Shown here: piece by piece, positions 1-8,151 of the stretch
Layout of the letters: each line of letters begins with the position of its first letter
Numbering within the stretch: position 1 is the first letter of the stretch
Position numbers and translations under genes: made by a program
From: Lachnospiraceae bacterium
GTDB lineage: Bacteria; Bacillota; Clostridia; Lachnospirales; Lachnospiraceae
Assembly: GCA_028693165.1 (NCBI GenBank)
Contig: JAQUVX010000012.1
Coordinates: 1 to 64,000, forward strand
DNA length: 64,000 bases
Reading direction: 5' to 3'
Notes under the pieces: model-generated
Told to the model about the DNA's origin: nothing
What the model saw: the letters and a program-made list of their open reading frames with translations, nothing else
Database searches by the model: none

Positions 1-2
1 CA

Positions 3-71
3 GCGATTATCATCGTAGACTTGATTGAAATAAGTACTCATTGGAACAAGCGCTCCGGTACATCCAGCTAA
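3..71 (+). other. possible C-terminal tail of a gene cut by the window edge
   Basis: From base 3 a frame stays open for 22 codons and stops with TAA at 69-71. It is too short to recognise and could be chance. The rest of the stretch up to 192 shows no gene. It contains a small hairpin-forming segment (GTAGC at 97-101 against GCTAC further on) of unknown meaning. Confidence 0.15.
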
Positions 72-192
72 TAAACAATTCAGATAAAGGTAGCGGCAAT
101 ACACTCCTGTTGAGTAGTCAAGCTACAGAAAAACATCAAATGTCCACAGTATCTGAATGTATTGAACCACGATATTAAAAAGAAAGGAAGCT

Positions 193-690
193 ATGGTGTT
201 TTACTTCTGTAAACATCATACAAGAAATAATATGAAGCTTGCCGAAGCACTACAGGAACGCGCAGATATCAACAGAAATATTGAGCAGTTGAAAAATCGG
301 CTGAGTAATAATGTGTTGGTACAGGAGGGTGAGAAAACCGCAGAAGATCCCGGGAAATTAAAGCAGGAATTGGACGCTTCGATTGAGCGCCTGGCTCACT
401 TGATTTCCTGTATCAATGCAACAAACTGTGCGGCCAGAGTAAATGGACAGACATTGACCGAGCTGATTGCGAAAAAAGATGCCCTTTCGTTGAAAATCAG
501 TATTTATAAAGACGTCGCCTATGCCGGAAGCCAAACATCTTACCGTGCGAGAAATACTGAAATCAAAATAAAACCGACAATCGCTGTGAAGGACTGGCAG
601 GCTGAGATTGACAGGATGGCAAAGGAATTGCGCCTGTTGGACAATACATTGCAGCAGAGCAATTGGAACACAGAGTTGATGGAAGCTTGA
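193..690 (+). CDS. DIP1984 family protein
   Basis: This is a small, mostly helical protein of the DIP1984 family (called septicolysin in some genomes), whose members are about 150 residues long and have no established activity that I can name. The family-typical opening MKLAEAL is at codon 14 (position 232). A GGAAG at 186-190 lies only two bases before the ATG at 193 but five before the in-frame GTG at 196, so the true start could be 193, 196 or 232. Charged, heptad-like stretches at both ends suggest a helical bundle or coiled coil. There is no signal peptide or membrane segment. Ten bases after its stop begins a tRNA-like structured RNA, so a role in RNA handling is plausible, but that is inference. 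Family call firm; function unknown. Confidence 0.85.
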   Translation: MVFYFCKHHTRNNMKLAEALQERADINRNIEQLKNRLSNNVLVQEGEKTAEDPGKLKQELDASIERLAHLISCINATNCAARVNGQTLTELIAKKDALSLKISIYKDVAYAGSQTSYRARNTEIKIKPTIAVKDWQAEIDRMAKELRLLDNTLQQSNWNTELMEA

Positions 691-700
691 TATGCAGGTA

Positions 701-861
701 GCAGATGCAGGGTGAATGTCACGCGGCGACAGCGCAAGTCGCACTCATGGTGCACCAAAGAGCAGGTGTGAGGTTCGACTCCTCCAGAATGGTTATGCTC
801 CGATTGCGTACACAGGTATCGTAATCAATGATTGTTATTACCGGACATTGACTGCATCTGC
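701..861 (+). ncRNA. Y RNA-like (YrlA-type) tRNA-mimic non-coding RNA
   Basis: The ends pair perfectly: GCAGATGCAG (701-710) with CTGCATCTGC (852-861). After a small internal loop (GGTG opposite GA), AATGTC (715-720) pairs with GACATT (844-849). The 3' strand across this loop reads ATTGAC, like the UUGAC strand of the bulged Ro/Rsr-binding helix of Y RNAs. Inside are tRNA-like arms: GCGAC-AGCGCAA-GTCGC (726-742, five-base stem, seven-base loop), an anticodon-arm-like hairpin near 744-762, and a T arm with stem GAGG/CCTC (770-773, 781-784) around the canonical loop TTCGACT (774-780). Further hairpins occupy 802-841. No full acceptor stem is present, so it is not a normal tRNA. A closing helix plus a tRNA-like module is the known plan of bacterial YrlA RNAs. 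No Rsr or RtcB gene is visible, although both could lie upstream of the window. Confidence 0.65.
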
Positions 862-886
862 GAGGGTGGGGATGGGGATCTTTCTG

Positions 887-2230
887 TTAACTTGGCACCA
901 TTCTGCGCAGATGACGTGCTGATTTATTCCAAATGACCAAAGCGGCGACGAACGTGAGGGCGCCAGACAGTGTTTCTGCAAAAAACACACCGTAAACACC
1001 CATGAATAAAGTGAGAAGAACAAGGCAAATCAGCGGAAATATGATTGCCTGAAACGCCATAATCAGCATGGATTCTTTTGGCCGATCCATAGCTGTTAAA
1101 AATGCGCTGGTCACCATGTTGTACCATGTGAACAGATAGGAGGGGGCGAACAGGATCAAGGCGGCAATCGTCATATTTGTCACTTCCTGGTCGCTGTCTT
1201 TTGCAAAGACACGAGCCAAAATATCCGGAAATGCGAGAATCCCAACCATACAGGCCAGCGATACAGCGGCTGTGGTAATACTTGAAATCTTAAAAAATGA
1301 GAAGGTCCGCTTGATTTTTTTTGCGCCCAAATTGTAGCTGACCGCAGGCTGTATTGCGTCCAGAACGCCGTACAAAACACCAACGAGCAGCGTGTCAATG
1401 TACATGACAATGCCATAGCTTGCCACGGCGGTGGCACCGCCAAGCGTCAGCAGAAAACCGTTGATTACCGTTGCAAGAAAAGAGCCGGCAATGCCACTGA
1501 AAAACTCCGAGCTGCCGTTATACAAAATCCCCAACACCTCGTTTGCCGATATTTGTGGCTTTGCAAAATGAAGGGTCATTTTCTTTGTAAAAAACGGTGC
1601 AAAGGAAAATGCAGAACCAAGTATCATGCTGATGCCGGTAGAAATTGCAGAAAATTCAATTCCCAAACCAAGCCGCACAATAAAAAACCAGTCAAGTGCA
1701 ATATTAAGTACGGAAACAATAACATTTACGCACATACTGTATTTTGCTCTGCCACAGACGCGCAGGAAATTGTCCATTGCAAACAAAGGCATGATGAAGG
1801 GCAGTCCATAAACAAAGAACCGCGCGTAGTCATATGCGAGTGCCGCAAGAGCAGCATCCCGGATGAGTGTATCGATGAGCGGTTTTAGAAAAAGAATGCC
1901 CAGCAGTGTGAAAGCAAGTCCCGTGCCGACCACCATCAGAACGCTGGCTGAAAACAGATGTTTTGCCTTTTCGATATTTCCTTCCCCAAGCGCGGTGGAT
2001 ACCTTCACCGACGAGCCAACCGCAATCATGTTAGGCAGAGCCAGAACAATCATTATAATTGGCATGACAAGGTTTACCGCCGCCAATGCCTGTGAACCGA
2101 TAAAGCGTCCGACAAAAATGCCGTCTGCCATCATATAAATGGAGGAAGACACCATGCTCAAAATGCTTGGAATCGTTAAATAAAAGAAAACCTTTTTAAT
2201 CGGCAGTGTTGCAAATTGTCTTTCTGTCAT
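887..2230 (-). CDS. MATE family efflux transporter
   Basis: The protein is 447 residues, the usual size, with twelve predicted membrane segments in two repeats. The opening (residues 10-40, FFYLTIPSILSMVSSSIYMM) and GRFIGSQALAAVNLVMPI are typical of the MATE fold. Such proteins export cationic or amphipathic compounds in exchange for Na+ or H+. Its start follows an AAGGA box. It lies 18 bases downstream of the TetR gene on the same strand and is presumably co-transcribed from the operator-controlled promoter at 2848-2900. The TetR-MATE pair suggests drug- or metabolite-inducible export; the substrate cannot be read from sequence. Confidence 0.93.
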   Translation of the reverse strand: MTERQFATLPIKKVFFYLTIPSILSMVSSSIYMMADGIFVGRFIGSQALAAVNLVMPIIMIVLALPNMIAVGSSVKVSTALGEGNIEKAKHLFSASVLMVVGTGLAFTLLGILFLKPLIDTLIRDAALAALAYDYARFFVYGLPFIMPLFAMDNFLRVCGRAKYSMCVNVIVSVLNIALDWFFIVRLGLGIEFSAISTGISMILGSAFSFAPFFTKKMTLHFAKPQISANEVLGILYNGSSEFFSGIAGSFLATVINGFLLTLGGATAVASYGIVMYIDTLLVGVLYGVLDAIQPAVSYNLGAKKIKRTFSFFKISSITTAAVSLACMVGILAFPDILARVFAKDSDQEVTNMTIAALILFAPSYLFTWYNMVTSAFLTAMDRPKESMLIMAFQAIIFPLICLVLLTLFMGVYGVFFAETLSGALTFVAALVIWNKSARHLRRMVPS

Positions 2231-2248
2231 AACGCACTATGAATCCTT

Positions 2249-2827
2249 TCATGAAAATAACTTTAAAATTGCCTCGTGCCATACGGCCTTTGTATCGATC
2301 GGCAGATCATACAAAATGGCGGCATCGATCCCGACCAGCAGCATATACAAAAGCTCCGCATTGACGGTTGGGTTAAAATCCCGGGGAAATATTCCAAGTG
2401 TGATGCCTTGCGCCATGCACCGCAAAAGAAATTGATTGAGCCGCTCATTCGCAGCATAGGCGATTTCTTTAAGCGCCGGAATCCTTGTGGTCTGTAAATC
2501 AATTTCCGCATATACCTTGCGGATGTCCGGGTTTTCATAATAAGAATCGATCAATTCATCACCAAAATGCAGTAATTCTTTCTGAAAAGTATGGGCATCA
2601 ATATCTGGCTGCAAAAGAGGTGGGTTTTGCAGATACTCGTCTTCGTAAAGCTCCGATACCAGATTCAAAAAAATTTCCTCTTTCGATTTGAAATAGTAGT
2701 AAATGGAAGCCTTCTTCATACCAATGACATCAGCAATCTGTCCAATCGAGGTCTTATCATACCCCCGCTGTGCCACTAACGTACACATGGTATCTATGAT
2801 TCGTTTTTTCGTAGCGTTATCGTGCAT
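2249..2827 (-). CDS. TetR/AcrR family transcriptional regulator
   Basis: This is a 192-residue protein. Its N-terminal helix-turn-helix (about residues 8-55, with MCTLVAQRGYDKTSIGQIA and MKKASIYYYFKSKEEIF) is a classic TetR DNA-binding domain, and an all-helical ligand-binding C-terminal half follows. A GAGAGGT box precedes the ATG. It is the first gene of a two-gene unit with the MATE exporter and sits directly behind a perfect palindrome overlapping its own promoter, so autorepression and control of the exporter are likely. The effector is unknown. Confidence 0.93.
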   Translation of the reverse strand: MHDNATKKRIIDTMCTLVAQRGYDKTSIGQIADVIGMKKASIYYYFKSKEEIFLNLVSELYEDEYLQNPPLLQPDIDAHTFQKELLHFGDELIDSYYENPDIRKVYAEIDLQTTRIPALKEIAYAANERLNQFLLRCMAQGITLGIFPRDFNPTVNAELLYMLLVGIDAAILYDLPIDTKAVWHEAILKLFS

Positions 2828-2847
2828 TTCAAATTTACCTCTCTCAC

Positions 2848-2900
2848 ATAATTCTACCTAACGATAGGTAGAATTATAACATACAAAAAAATTATGTCAA
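2848..2900 (-). promoter_or_regulatory. TetR operator overlapping a consensus promoter
   Basis: ATAATTCTACCTA (2848-2860) and TAGGTAGAATTAT (2865-2877) are perfect 13-base arms around ACGA. On the minus strand a TTGACA (2895-2900) and TATAAT (2873-2878) are separated by 16 bases, and the -10 lies inside the right arm. The promoter drives the TetR-MATE unit. Binding of the dimer would block RNA polymerase, the usual TetR arrangement. Confidence 0.8.
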
Positions 2901-3215
2901 TGAAAAAATGGAATTTATTGATCGCTCTTTTGCAAGGAGCCTCTGGCAAATACTTGGAATGCAGCAATCAGTTACTTCTCGAAAAGGGGAAAAGCTTTGT
3001 TCCCACCGAAAAACCAGTTTTAGAATTTTCAGACATATTGGAATCAATGCAAACAAACATTAAAATCCGAATCCATAAAGCGGCGATGAACATTATAGTA
3101 GAACAGGCTGCATCTGCCACTTACGACGCTCAAATGACCACTTCGTTTTCACCTATTGATTTTCCCCTAAAAAACATGTAAAAACATATTTATAAAATAA
3201 AAGAGGGAGAGGTTC
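2901..3215. other. intergenic region upstream of the glycan operon
   Basis: This stretch separates the TetR promoter from the GH3 gene. A 95-codon frame (2894-3181) crosses it, but it has no ribosome binding site, overlaps the opposite-strand promoter and resembles nothing I know, so I do not call it a gene. The AT-rich tail (3181-3205) directly before the GAGGGAGAGG ribosome binding site probably carries the leader of the GH3 mRNA; no clear -35/-10 pair could be fixed. Confidence 0.4.
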
Positions 3216-6197
3216 ATGTTTATGAGGGGAAAGAAAAAAGGTACGGGAATATTGAAGTGGTCTATTGTTACGTCAGTCATGGCAATTTTACTCGTTGTGG
3301 CGCTGGCAGGGTCTTACGTTGCGTTTTCCAGTGCCCAGGCGATTAATATCGCTTTAAAAATCAAGACCAATAAAATGACAAATCCGGACGACAACGCAGT
3401 TTATTTTGCAAGTGATTTTGACAGTGCAGACGAGCTGGAGGCATATGATAAAAAAATTGCGGAACAGTTGACAGGAGAAGGTGCGGTTCTCCTAAAAAAT
3501 GACAATGGAGCGCTTCCGCTTCGCGCTGATGAGACAATCAGCTGCTTTAGCCATTCCTCCGTAGATATTGCCACCTGCGGAACCGGATCTGCGGATATTG
3601 ATACCAGTAAGGCCCCTACTCTGAAGGAAGCCCTGGAATCAAGAGGGTTCCAGGTAAATCCATTATTATGGAGCTTTTATCTGGACGGAGCCGGAAAAGA
3701 TTATACGAGAATGCCGGTAAAAGGAATGAGTGGACTTGGCAGCAGGGACGAGCTTCATGTGAATGAGGTTCCTGCATCTGCATATACCGACGAAATCAAA
3801 TCATCATTTAAGGCTTTTGGGGATGTGGCACTTGTGACACTGACCAGAGTGAGCGGTGAACTGTTCGATCTGCCGGTAGATGAGTTTGTAGATGGAACCA
3901 ACGGACTGGAGCTGACGCAGGAAGAGCAGGATATGTTTAAAACAATTCAGGATAACGGATTTAAAAAGACAGTTGTTCTGATTAATTCCACGAATCCATT
4001 AGAGTGCGATTTCCTTTTCGATGACACATATGGTGTGGATGCCGCTCTCTGGATTGGTTATACCGGAACCTGGGGCCTGAACGCAGTATCCGATATTCTG
4101 GCAGGCAATGTCAATCCGTCCGGCCGGTTGGTTGATACATTCTGCAAAGATAATACGACGGCTCCTTCCATGGTGGATTTTTATGGTCATGAATACGCCA
4201 ACGCAGACAATGGCGATGAGAGATGGTATTCTATCGCTACGCTGGATGGAAATACAAAATATACCATTTATCAGGAAGGAATCTATGTAGGGTATCGCTA
4301 CTATGAGACTCGTTATGAGGATACCATCCTCGGACAGGGAAACACAGCGGGATACGATTACACAGGAGATGTCGCTTATCCGTTTGGATACGGTCTTTCC
4401 TATACAGATTTTCAGTGGGATAACTACACATGCAGTTATGATGAGGCAGCAGATGCATTTGTCGTAAGTGTCAAAGTAACAAATGCCGGAGATTCTGCGG
4501 GAAAGGATGCAGTACAGATTTATTTCCAGTCTCCCTATACCGGTTATGACAAGGCAAACGGAATTGAAAAGGCATCGGTAGAATTGTGCGGCTTTGGAAA
4601 GACTCAGATTTTAAATCCAGGAGACTCCGAGACCATCACGGTTACGGTTCCAAGAGAGGAGCTGGCAGCCTATGATTACAAAAATGCGAAAACTTATATT
4701 CTGGATGCCGGCGAATATTACTTAACTGCTGCGACGAATGCACATGACGCGGTCAATAATATTCTTGCAGTGAAAGGATATACGACAGCAAACGGTATGG
4801 ACCAGGATGGAAGCAAGGAATTTGTGGAATCATACACCAATGACACTCTGGATACCACCACTTATGCAGTGTCTTCCGCAACAGGAACTCCGGTTACCAA
4901 TCAGTTTGACGATGGCAGCTTGCATTATTATGGAGAAGAGATGACGGTCTTGTCAAGAAAGGACTGGAGCGGCACCTGGCCTGAGGTGATTGATGATCTG
5001 GAAGCCAGCGAAGAGATGATGAAGGGGCTGAACATCTACCAGACTTACCAGAAAGACGAGAGTGATACGACACCGATGCCTGTGATGGGAGAGAAGAACA
5101 ATATGACACTCGCCATGATGATCGGGAAGGATTATGACGACCCGCAGTGGGAAGCACTGCTGGATCAGATGACCTATGACGAGATGGCACTGTTAATTGG
5201 TGAGGGATACCACAACACAGCGCTGATGACCTCTGTGTCAAAGCCTGCGACGCTGGATGACAATGGACCACAGGGCTTTACTCAGTCACTGACAGGCATT
5301 GCCGAATGCCATTGTGCATATTCGGATGAGAATATTATGGCAGCGACGTATAACGTGGATTTGATGGAAGCGGTTGGTACCTGCATTGGCAATGATGTTC
5401 TGGAACTTGGAGCTTCAGGACTGTACGGTCCTGCCATGAATACACACCGGAATGCATATGCCGGACGTAATTTTGAATATTATTCCGAGGATGGTTTTTT
5501 AGCCGGTAAGATTGCAGCCGCAGAAATCAGAGGAATCCAGTCCAAGGGAGTCTATGTTTATATTAAACATTTTGCGTTAAATGATTCGGAAACCGGCTGT
5601 CGCTGTATCTCCACATGGGCGGACGAACAGTCCATCCGTGAAATTTACTTAAAACCGTTCCAGACGGCTGTGGTAGAAGGCGGGGCGTATAATGTTATGA
5701 ATGCATTTGCCCGTATCGGAACGACCTGGGCCGGTGCACACGGTGGTTTAATGACCGATGTACTGAGGAATGAATGGGGAATGAGGGGATTTGCAATTAC
5801 CGATTTCTCAGGAAACTCAGCTCTGGCGGCACGTGGTATTATGCTGAAATCCTACGATGTGGTACATGGACTATTGGCAGGAACTGATACATGGGACAGT
5901 TCCGCGGTTCAGTGGACCAATGACCTGTTAAACCTATACAAGGGAGACGCGGTTGTAACGACGGCAATGAGAGAGGCTTCCCACAGGATTCTCTACACGG
6001 TAGCCAACAGCAATGCCATGAATGGAATTTCCACGGAGACGAGAATTGTCGGTGTGATTCCGTGGTGGAAGACAGCCATTGCTGCACTGGATACGGTATT
6101 GGCCGTTCTTACAATCCTTTCAGCAGTCATGCTGGTTTCAAAGGTTAGAAAATCGAAGAAGGCAAAGGCAGAAGAAACCGATAAACAGATTTCATAA
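3216..6197 (+). CDS. membrane-anchored, circularly permuted glycoside hydrolase family 3 protein
   Basis: The protein is 993 residues. Residues 14-36 form an N-terminal membrane segment without a clear cleavage site. The GH3 C-terminal sandwich comes first (GEGAVLLKNDNGALPL near 87-102, AYPFGYGLSYTDF near 390), then a fibronectin-III-like domain (about 410-520), and last the GH3 TIM barrel (about 620-930). In common beta-glucosidases the barrel is first, so this is the permuted arrangement. The likely nucleophile is Asp863 in GFAITDFSG. A second membrane helix and a basic tail end the protein (about 951-993), so the catalytic domains are probably held outside the cell between two anchors. It leads an operon with a GH2 enzyme (11-base gap) and a sugar symporter. 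Substrate is probably a beta- or alpha-linked plant or host oligosaccharide; the exact linkage cannot be told. Confidence 0.9.
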   Translation: MFMRGKKKGTGILKWSIVTSVMAILLVVALAGSYVAFSSAQAINIALKIKTNKMTNPDDNAVYFASDFDSADELEAYDKKIAEQLTGEGAVLLKNDNGALPLRADETISCFSHSSVDIATCGTGSADIDTSKAPTLKEALESRGFQVNPLLWSFYLDGAGKDYTRMPVKGMSGLGSRDELHVNEVPASAYTDEIKSSFKAFGDVALVTLTRVSGELFDLPVDEFVDGTNGLELTQEEQDMFKTIQDNGFKKTVVLINSTNPLECDFLFDDTYGVDAALWIGYTGTWGLNAVSDILAGNVNPSGRLVDTFCKDNTTAPSMVDFYGHEYANADNGDERWYSIATLDGNTKYTIYQEGIYVGYRYYETRYEDTILGQGNTAGYDYTGDVAYPFGYGLSYTDFQWDNYTCSYDEAADAFVVSVKVTNAGDSAGKDAVQIYFQSPYTGYDKANGIEKASVELCGFGKTQILNPGDSETITVTVPREELAAYDYKNAKTYILDAGEYYLTAATNAHDAVNNILAVKGYTTANGMDQDGSKEFVESYTNDTLDTTTYAVSSATGTPVTNQFDDGSLHYYGEEMTVLSRKDWSGTWPEVIDDLEASEEMMKGLNIYQTYQKDESDTTPMPVMGEKNNMTLAMMIGKDYDDPQWEALLDQMTYDEMALLIGEGYHNTALMTSVSKPATLDDNGPQGFTQSLTGIAECHCAYSDENIMAATYNVDLMEAVGTCIGNDVLELGASGLYGPAMNTHRNAYAGRNFEYYSEDGFLAGKIAAAEIRGIQSKGVYVYIKHFALNDSETGCRCISTWADEQSIREIYLKPFQTAVVEGGAYNVMNAFARIGTTWAGAHGGLMTDVLRNEWGMRGFAITDFSGNSALAARGIMLKSYDVVHGLLAGTDTWDSSAVQWTNDLLNLYKGDAVVTTAMREASHRILYTVANSNAMNGISTETRIVGVIPWWKTAIAALDTVLAVLTILSAVMLVSKVRKSKKAKAEETDKQIS

Positions 6198-6208
6198 AGG
6201 AAAAATAT

Positions 6209-8134
6209 ATGAGAAGAAGTATTCTGATTAATCAGAACTGGTGGTTCACCGACATGGAGAACCAGACAACCGGGGTAAATATTCCACATACGTGGAATGC
6301 TCTGGACGGACAGGATGGAGGAAATGATTATAAGAGGGGTTCCTGCATCTATACAAAAGAATTTAATAAACCGGAGTACGATCCTCAGAGGGAGTGTGTG
6401 TATCTGGAATTCAAAGGCGTGAATGCAAGTGCCAAAGTGGCTGTAAACGGAGTGACCGTTTGCAGCCACCACGGTGGCTATTCTACATTTCGCGCTGAGA
6501 TTACCCATGTCCTGAAAGCGGAAAACCATCTGGAGGTCCGGGTGGATAACAGCGTTAATGACAGCGTATACCCTCAAAAAGCAGATTTTACGTTTTACGG
6601 GGGAATCTACCGGGATGTATCGCTGATTGTTGTAAATAAGACTCATTTTGGAATGGACAGCCATGGTGAAAGCGGCCTTTTCGTCACTCCTGTGGCGGAT
6701 GGTTCCGAAGGAAAAATAGAGATTGAGATTTCCGCCAATGCAGAAGACGAAAAGGTGCAGGTATTGCTTCTGGACCGGGAAGACAGAGTGGTAGCACAGG
6801 GAACCGGAAAGCATCAAAAAATGGTAATACAACAGGCGCATCGGTGGAATGGAGTGAAAGATCCCTACTTATATACTGCAAAAGCGCAGATTATACTTGA
6901 AGGAGAGATTGTTGACGAGGTCACATGCCGGTTTGGAGTCCGGGAGTATTCCCTGCATCCCGATCATGGATTTTACTTAAATGGCCGGAGTTATCCTCTT
7001 CGCGGCGTATCGAGACATCAGGATCGCAAGGGAGTCGGCAACGCGATTACGCAGAAAGAACATGACGAAGATATGGCACTGATTCGCGAGATTGGTGCCA
7101 ATACGATTCGCCTGTCCCACTATCAGCATGATCAGTATTTTTATAATCTCTGCGATGAATATGGAATGATTGTGTGGGCTGAGATACCCTATATTTCCGA
7201 ACACATGCCTGGTGGCCGGGAAAACACAGTCAGCCAGATGAAGGATTTGATTATTCAGAATTATAACCATCCGTCGATTGTATGCTGGGGAATCTCCAAT
7301 GAAATAACCATCTCCACAAAAAATCATGGGGATATGATAGAAAACCACAGGATTCTTAATGATATGTGCCACAAGATGGATCCCACCCGGTTTACGACGC
7401 TGGCCTGCTACGCCATGTGCCTTCCGTGGGATTCGGTGGTGCACAAGGTGTCCGATGTGGTATCCTATAACCTTTATTTAGGCTGGTATGTGCCGGGGCT
7501 CTGGCTGAACGATGTATTTATGAAACTGTTTCATATGATCTGGCCGAAACGCTGTCTGGGTTATTCGGAATATGGCGCTGAGGGTATGCCGAACCTGCAT
7601 TCTTCAAAGCCGTGCAGAGGGGATCACACAGAGGAATACCAGGCAGTCTACCATGAATACATGCTGAACTGTTTTGAACGCCACCCGTTTTTGTGGTCTA
7701 CACATGCGTGGAATATGTTTGATTTCGCCGCAGACGCAAGGGATCAGGGCGGTGAAGCGGGAATGAATCATAAAGGTCTTGTGACCTTTGACCGGAAAGT
7801 TAAAAAAGACAGTTTTTATCTGTACAAGGCGTGGTGGAGCAGTGAACCGTTTGTTCATCTGTGCGGGAGCAGGTATGTAAACCGTGCGGAATCGGTTACC
7901 ACCGTAAAGGTGTATTCGAACCAGACAAGGATGGAACTCTACTGCGATGGAAAAAAAGTAGCAGAACAGGATGGGGAGCATGTATTTACGTTCCGCCTTC
8001 CCATAACAGGCAGGCATGTGGTGGAAGCCGTGTCCGGTACACTGAGGGAACAGGTTGAAATCCAGAAGGTGGAAAAACCTGACGCTTCCTATAAGCTGAC
8101 AAAGAGTAAAAAGAAGAGCCGTAACTGGGTGTAG
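6209..8134 (+). CDS. glycoside hydrolase family 2 (beta-galactosidase/beta-glucuronidase-like)
   Basis: This 641-residue GH2 enzyme has a jelly-roll sugar-binding domain (about 1-170), an immunoglobulin-like domain (about 175-265, ending with the family motif FGVREY), and a TIM barrel (about 270-560). The acid/base is Glu365 in WGISNEI and the likely nucleophile is Glu454 in GYSEYGAEG; both are present at the expected distance. GVSRHQDRKGVG matches the family signature near the barrel start. There is no signal peptide, so it acts in the cytoplasm on sugar brought in by the neighbouring symporter. It sits 11 bases after GH3 and 17 before the transporter gene, in one operon. GH2 members cut beta-galactosides, beta-glucuronides or beta-mannosides; which one is not decidable here. 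Confidence 0.92.
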   Translation: MRRSILINQNWWFTDMENQTTGVNIPHTWNALDGQDGGNDYKRGSCIYTKEFNKPEYDPQRECVYLEFKGVNASAKVAVNGVTVCSHHGGYSTFRAEITHVLKAENHLEVRVDNSVNDSVYPQKADFTFYGGIYRDVSLIVVNKTHFGMDSHGESGLFVTPVADGSEGKIEIEISANAEDEKVQVLLLDREDRVVAQGTGKHQKMVIQQAHRWNGVKDPYLYTAKAQIILEGEIVDEVTCRFGVREYSLHPDHGFYLNGRSYPLRGVSRHQDRKGVGNAITQKEHDEDMALIREIGANTIRLSHYQHDQYFYNLCDEYGMIVWAEIPYISEHMPGGRENTVSQMKDLIIQNYNHPSIVCWGISNEITISTKNHGDMIENHRILNDMCHKMDPTRFTTLACYAMCLPWDSVVHKVSDVVSYNLYLGWYVPGLWLNDVFMKLFHMIWPKRCLGYSEYGAEGMPNLHSSKPCRGDHTEEYQAVYHEYMLNCFERHPFLWSTHAWNMFDFAADARDQGGEAGMNHKGLVTFDRKVKKDSFYLYKAWWSSEPFVHLCGSRYVNRAESVTTVKVYSNQTRMELYCDGKKVAEQDGEHVFTFRLPITGRHVVEAVSGTLREQVEIQKVEKPDASYKLTKSKKKSRNWV

Positions 8135-8151
8135 CGGAAAGGAGCTAGAGG

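Noticed and set aside
726-800. A normal tRNA gene
   Set aside because: T arm and two hairpins fit, but there is no acceptor stem or regular anticodon loop; the ends pair over a much longer distance.
716-922. Plus-strand frame of 68 codons after the DIP1984 gene
   Set aside because: It lies inside the structured RNA, has no ribosome binding site and resembles no protein; the RNA fold explains the conservation-like features.
2894-3181. Frame of 95 codons between TetR and GH3
   Set aside because: No ribosome binding site, overlaps the TetR promoter, and the translated protein has no recognisable motif.
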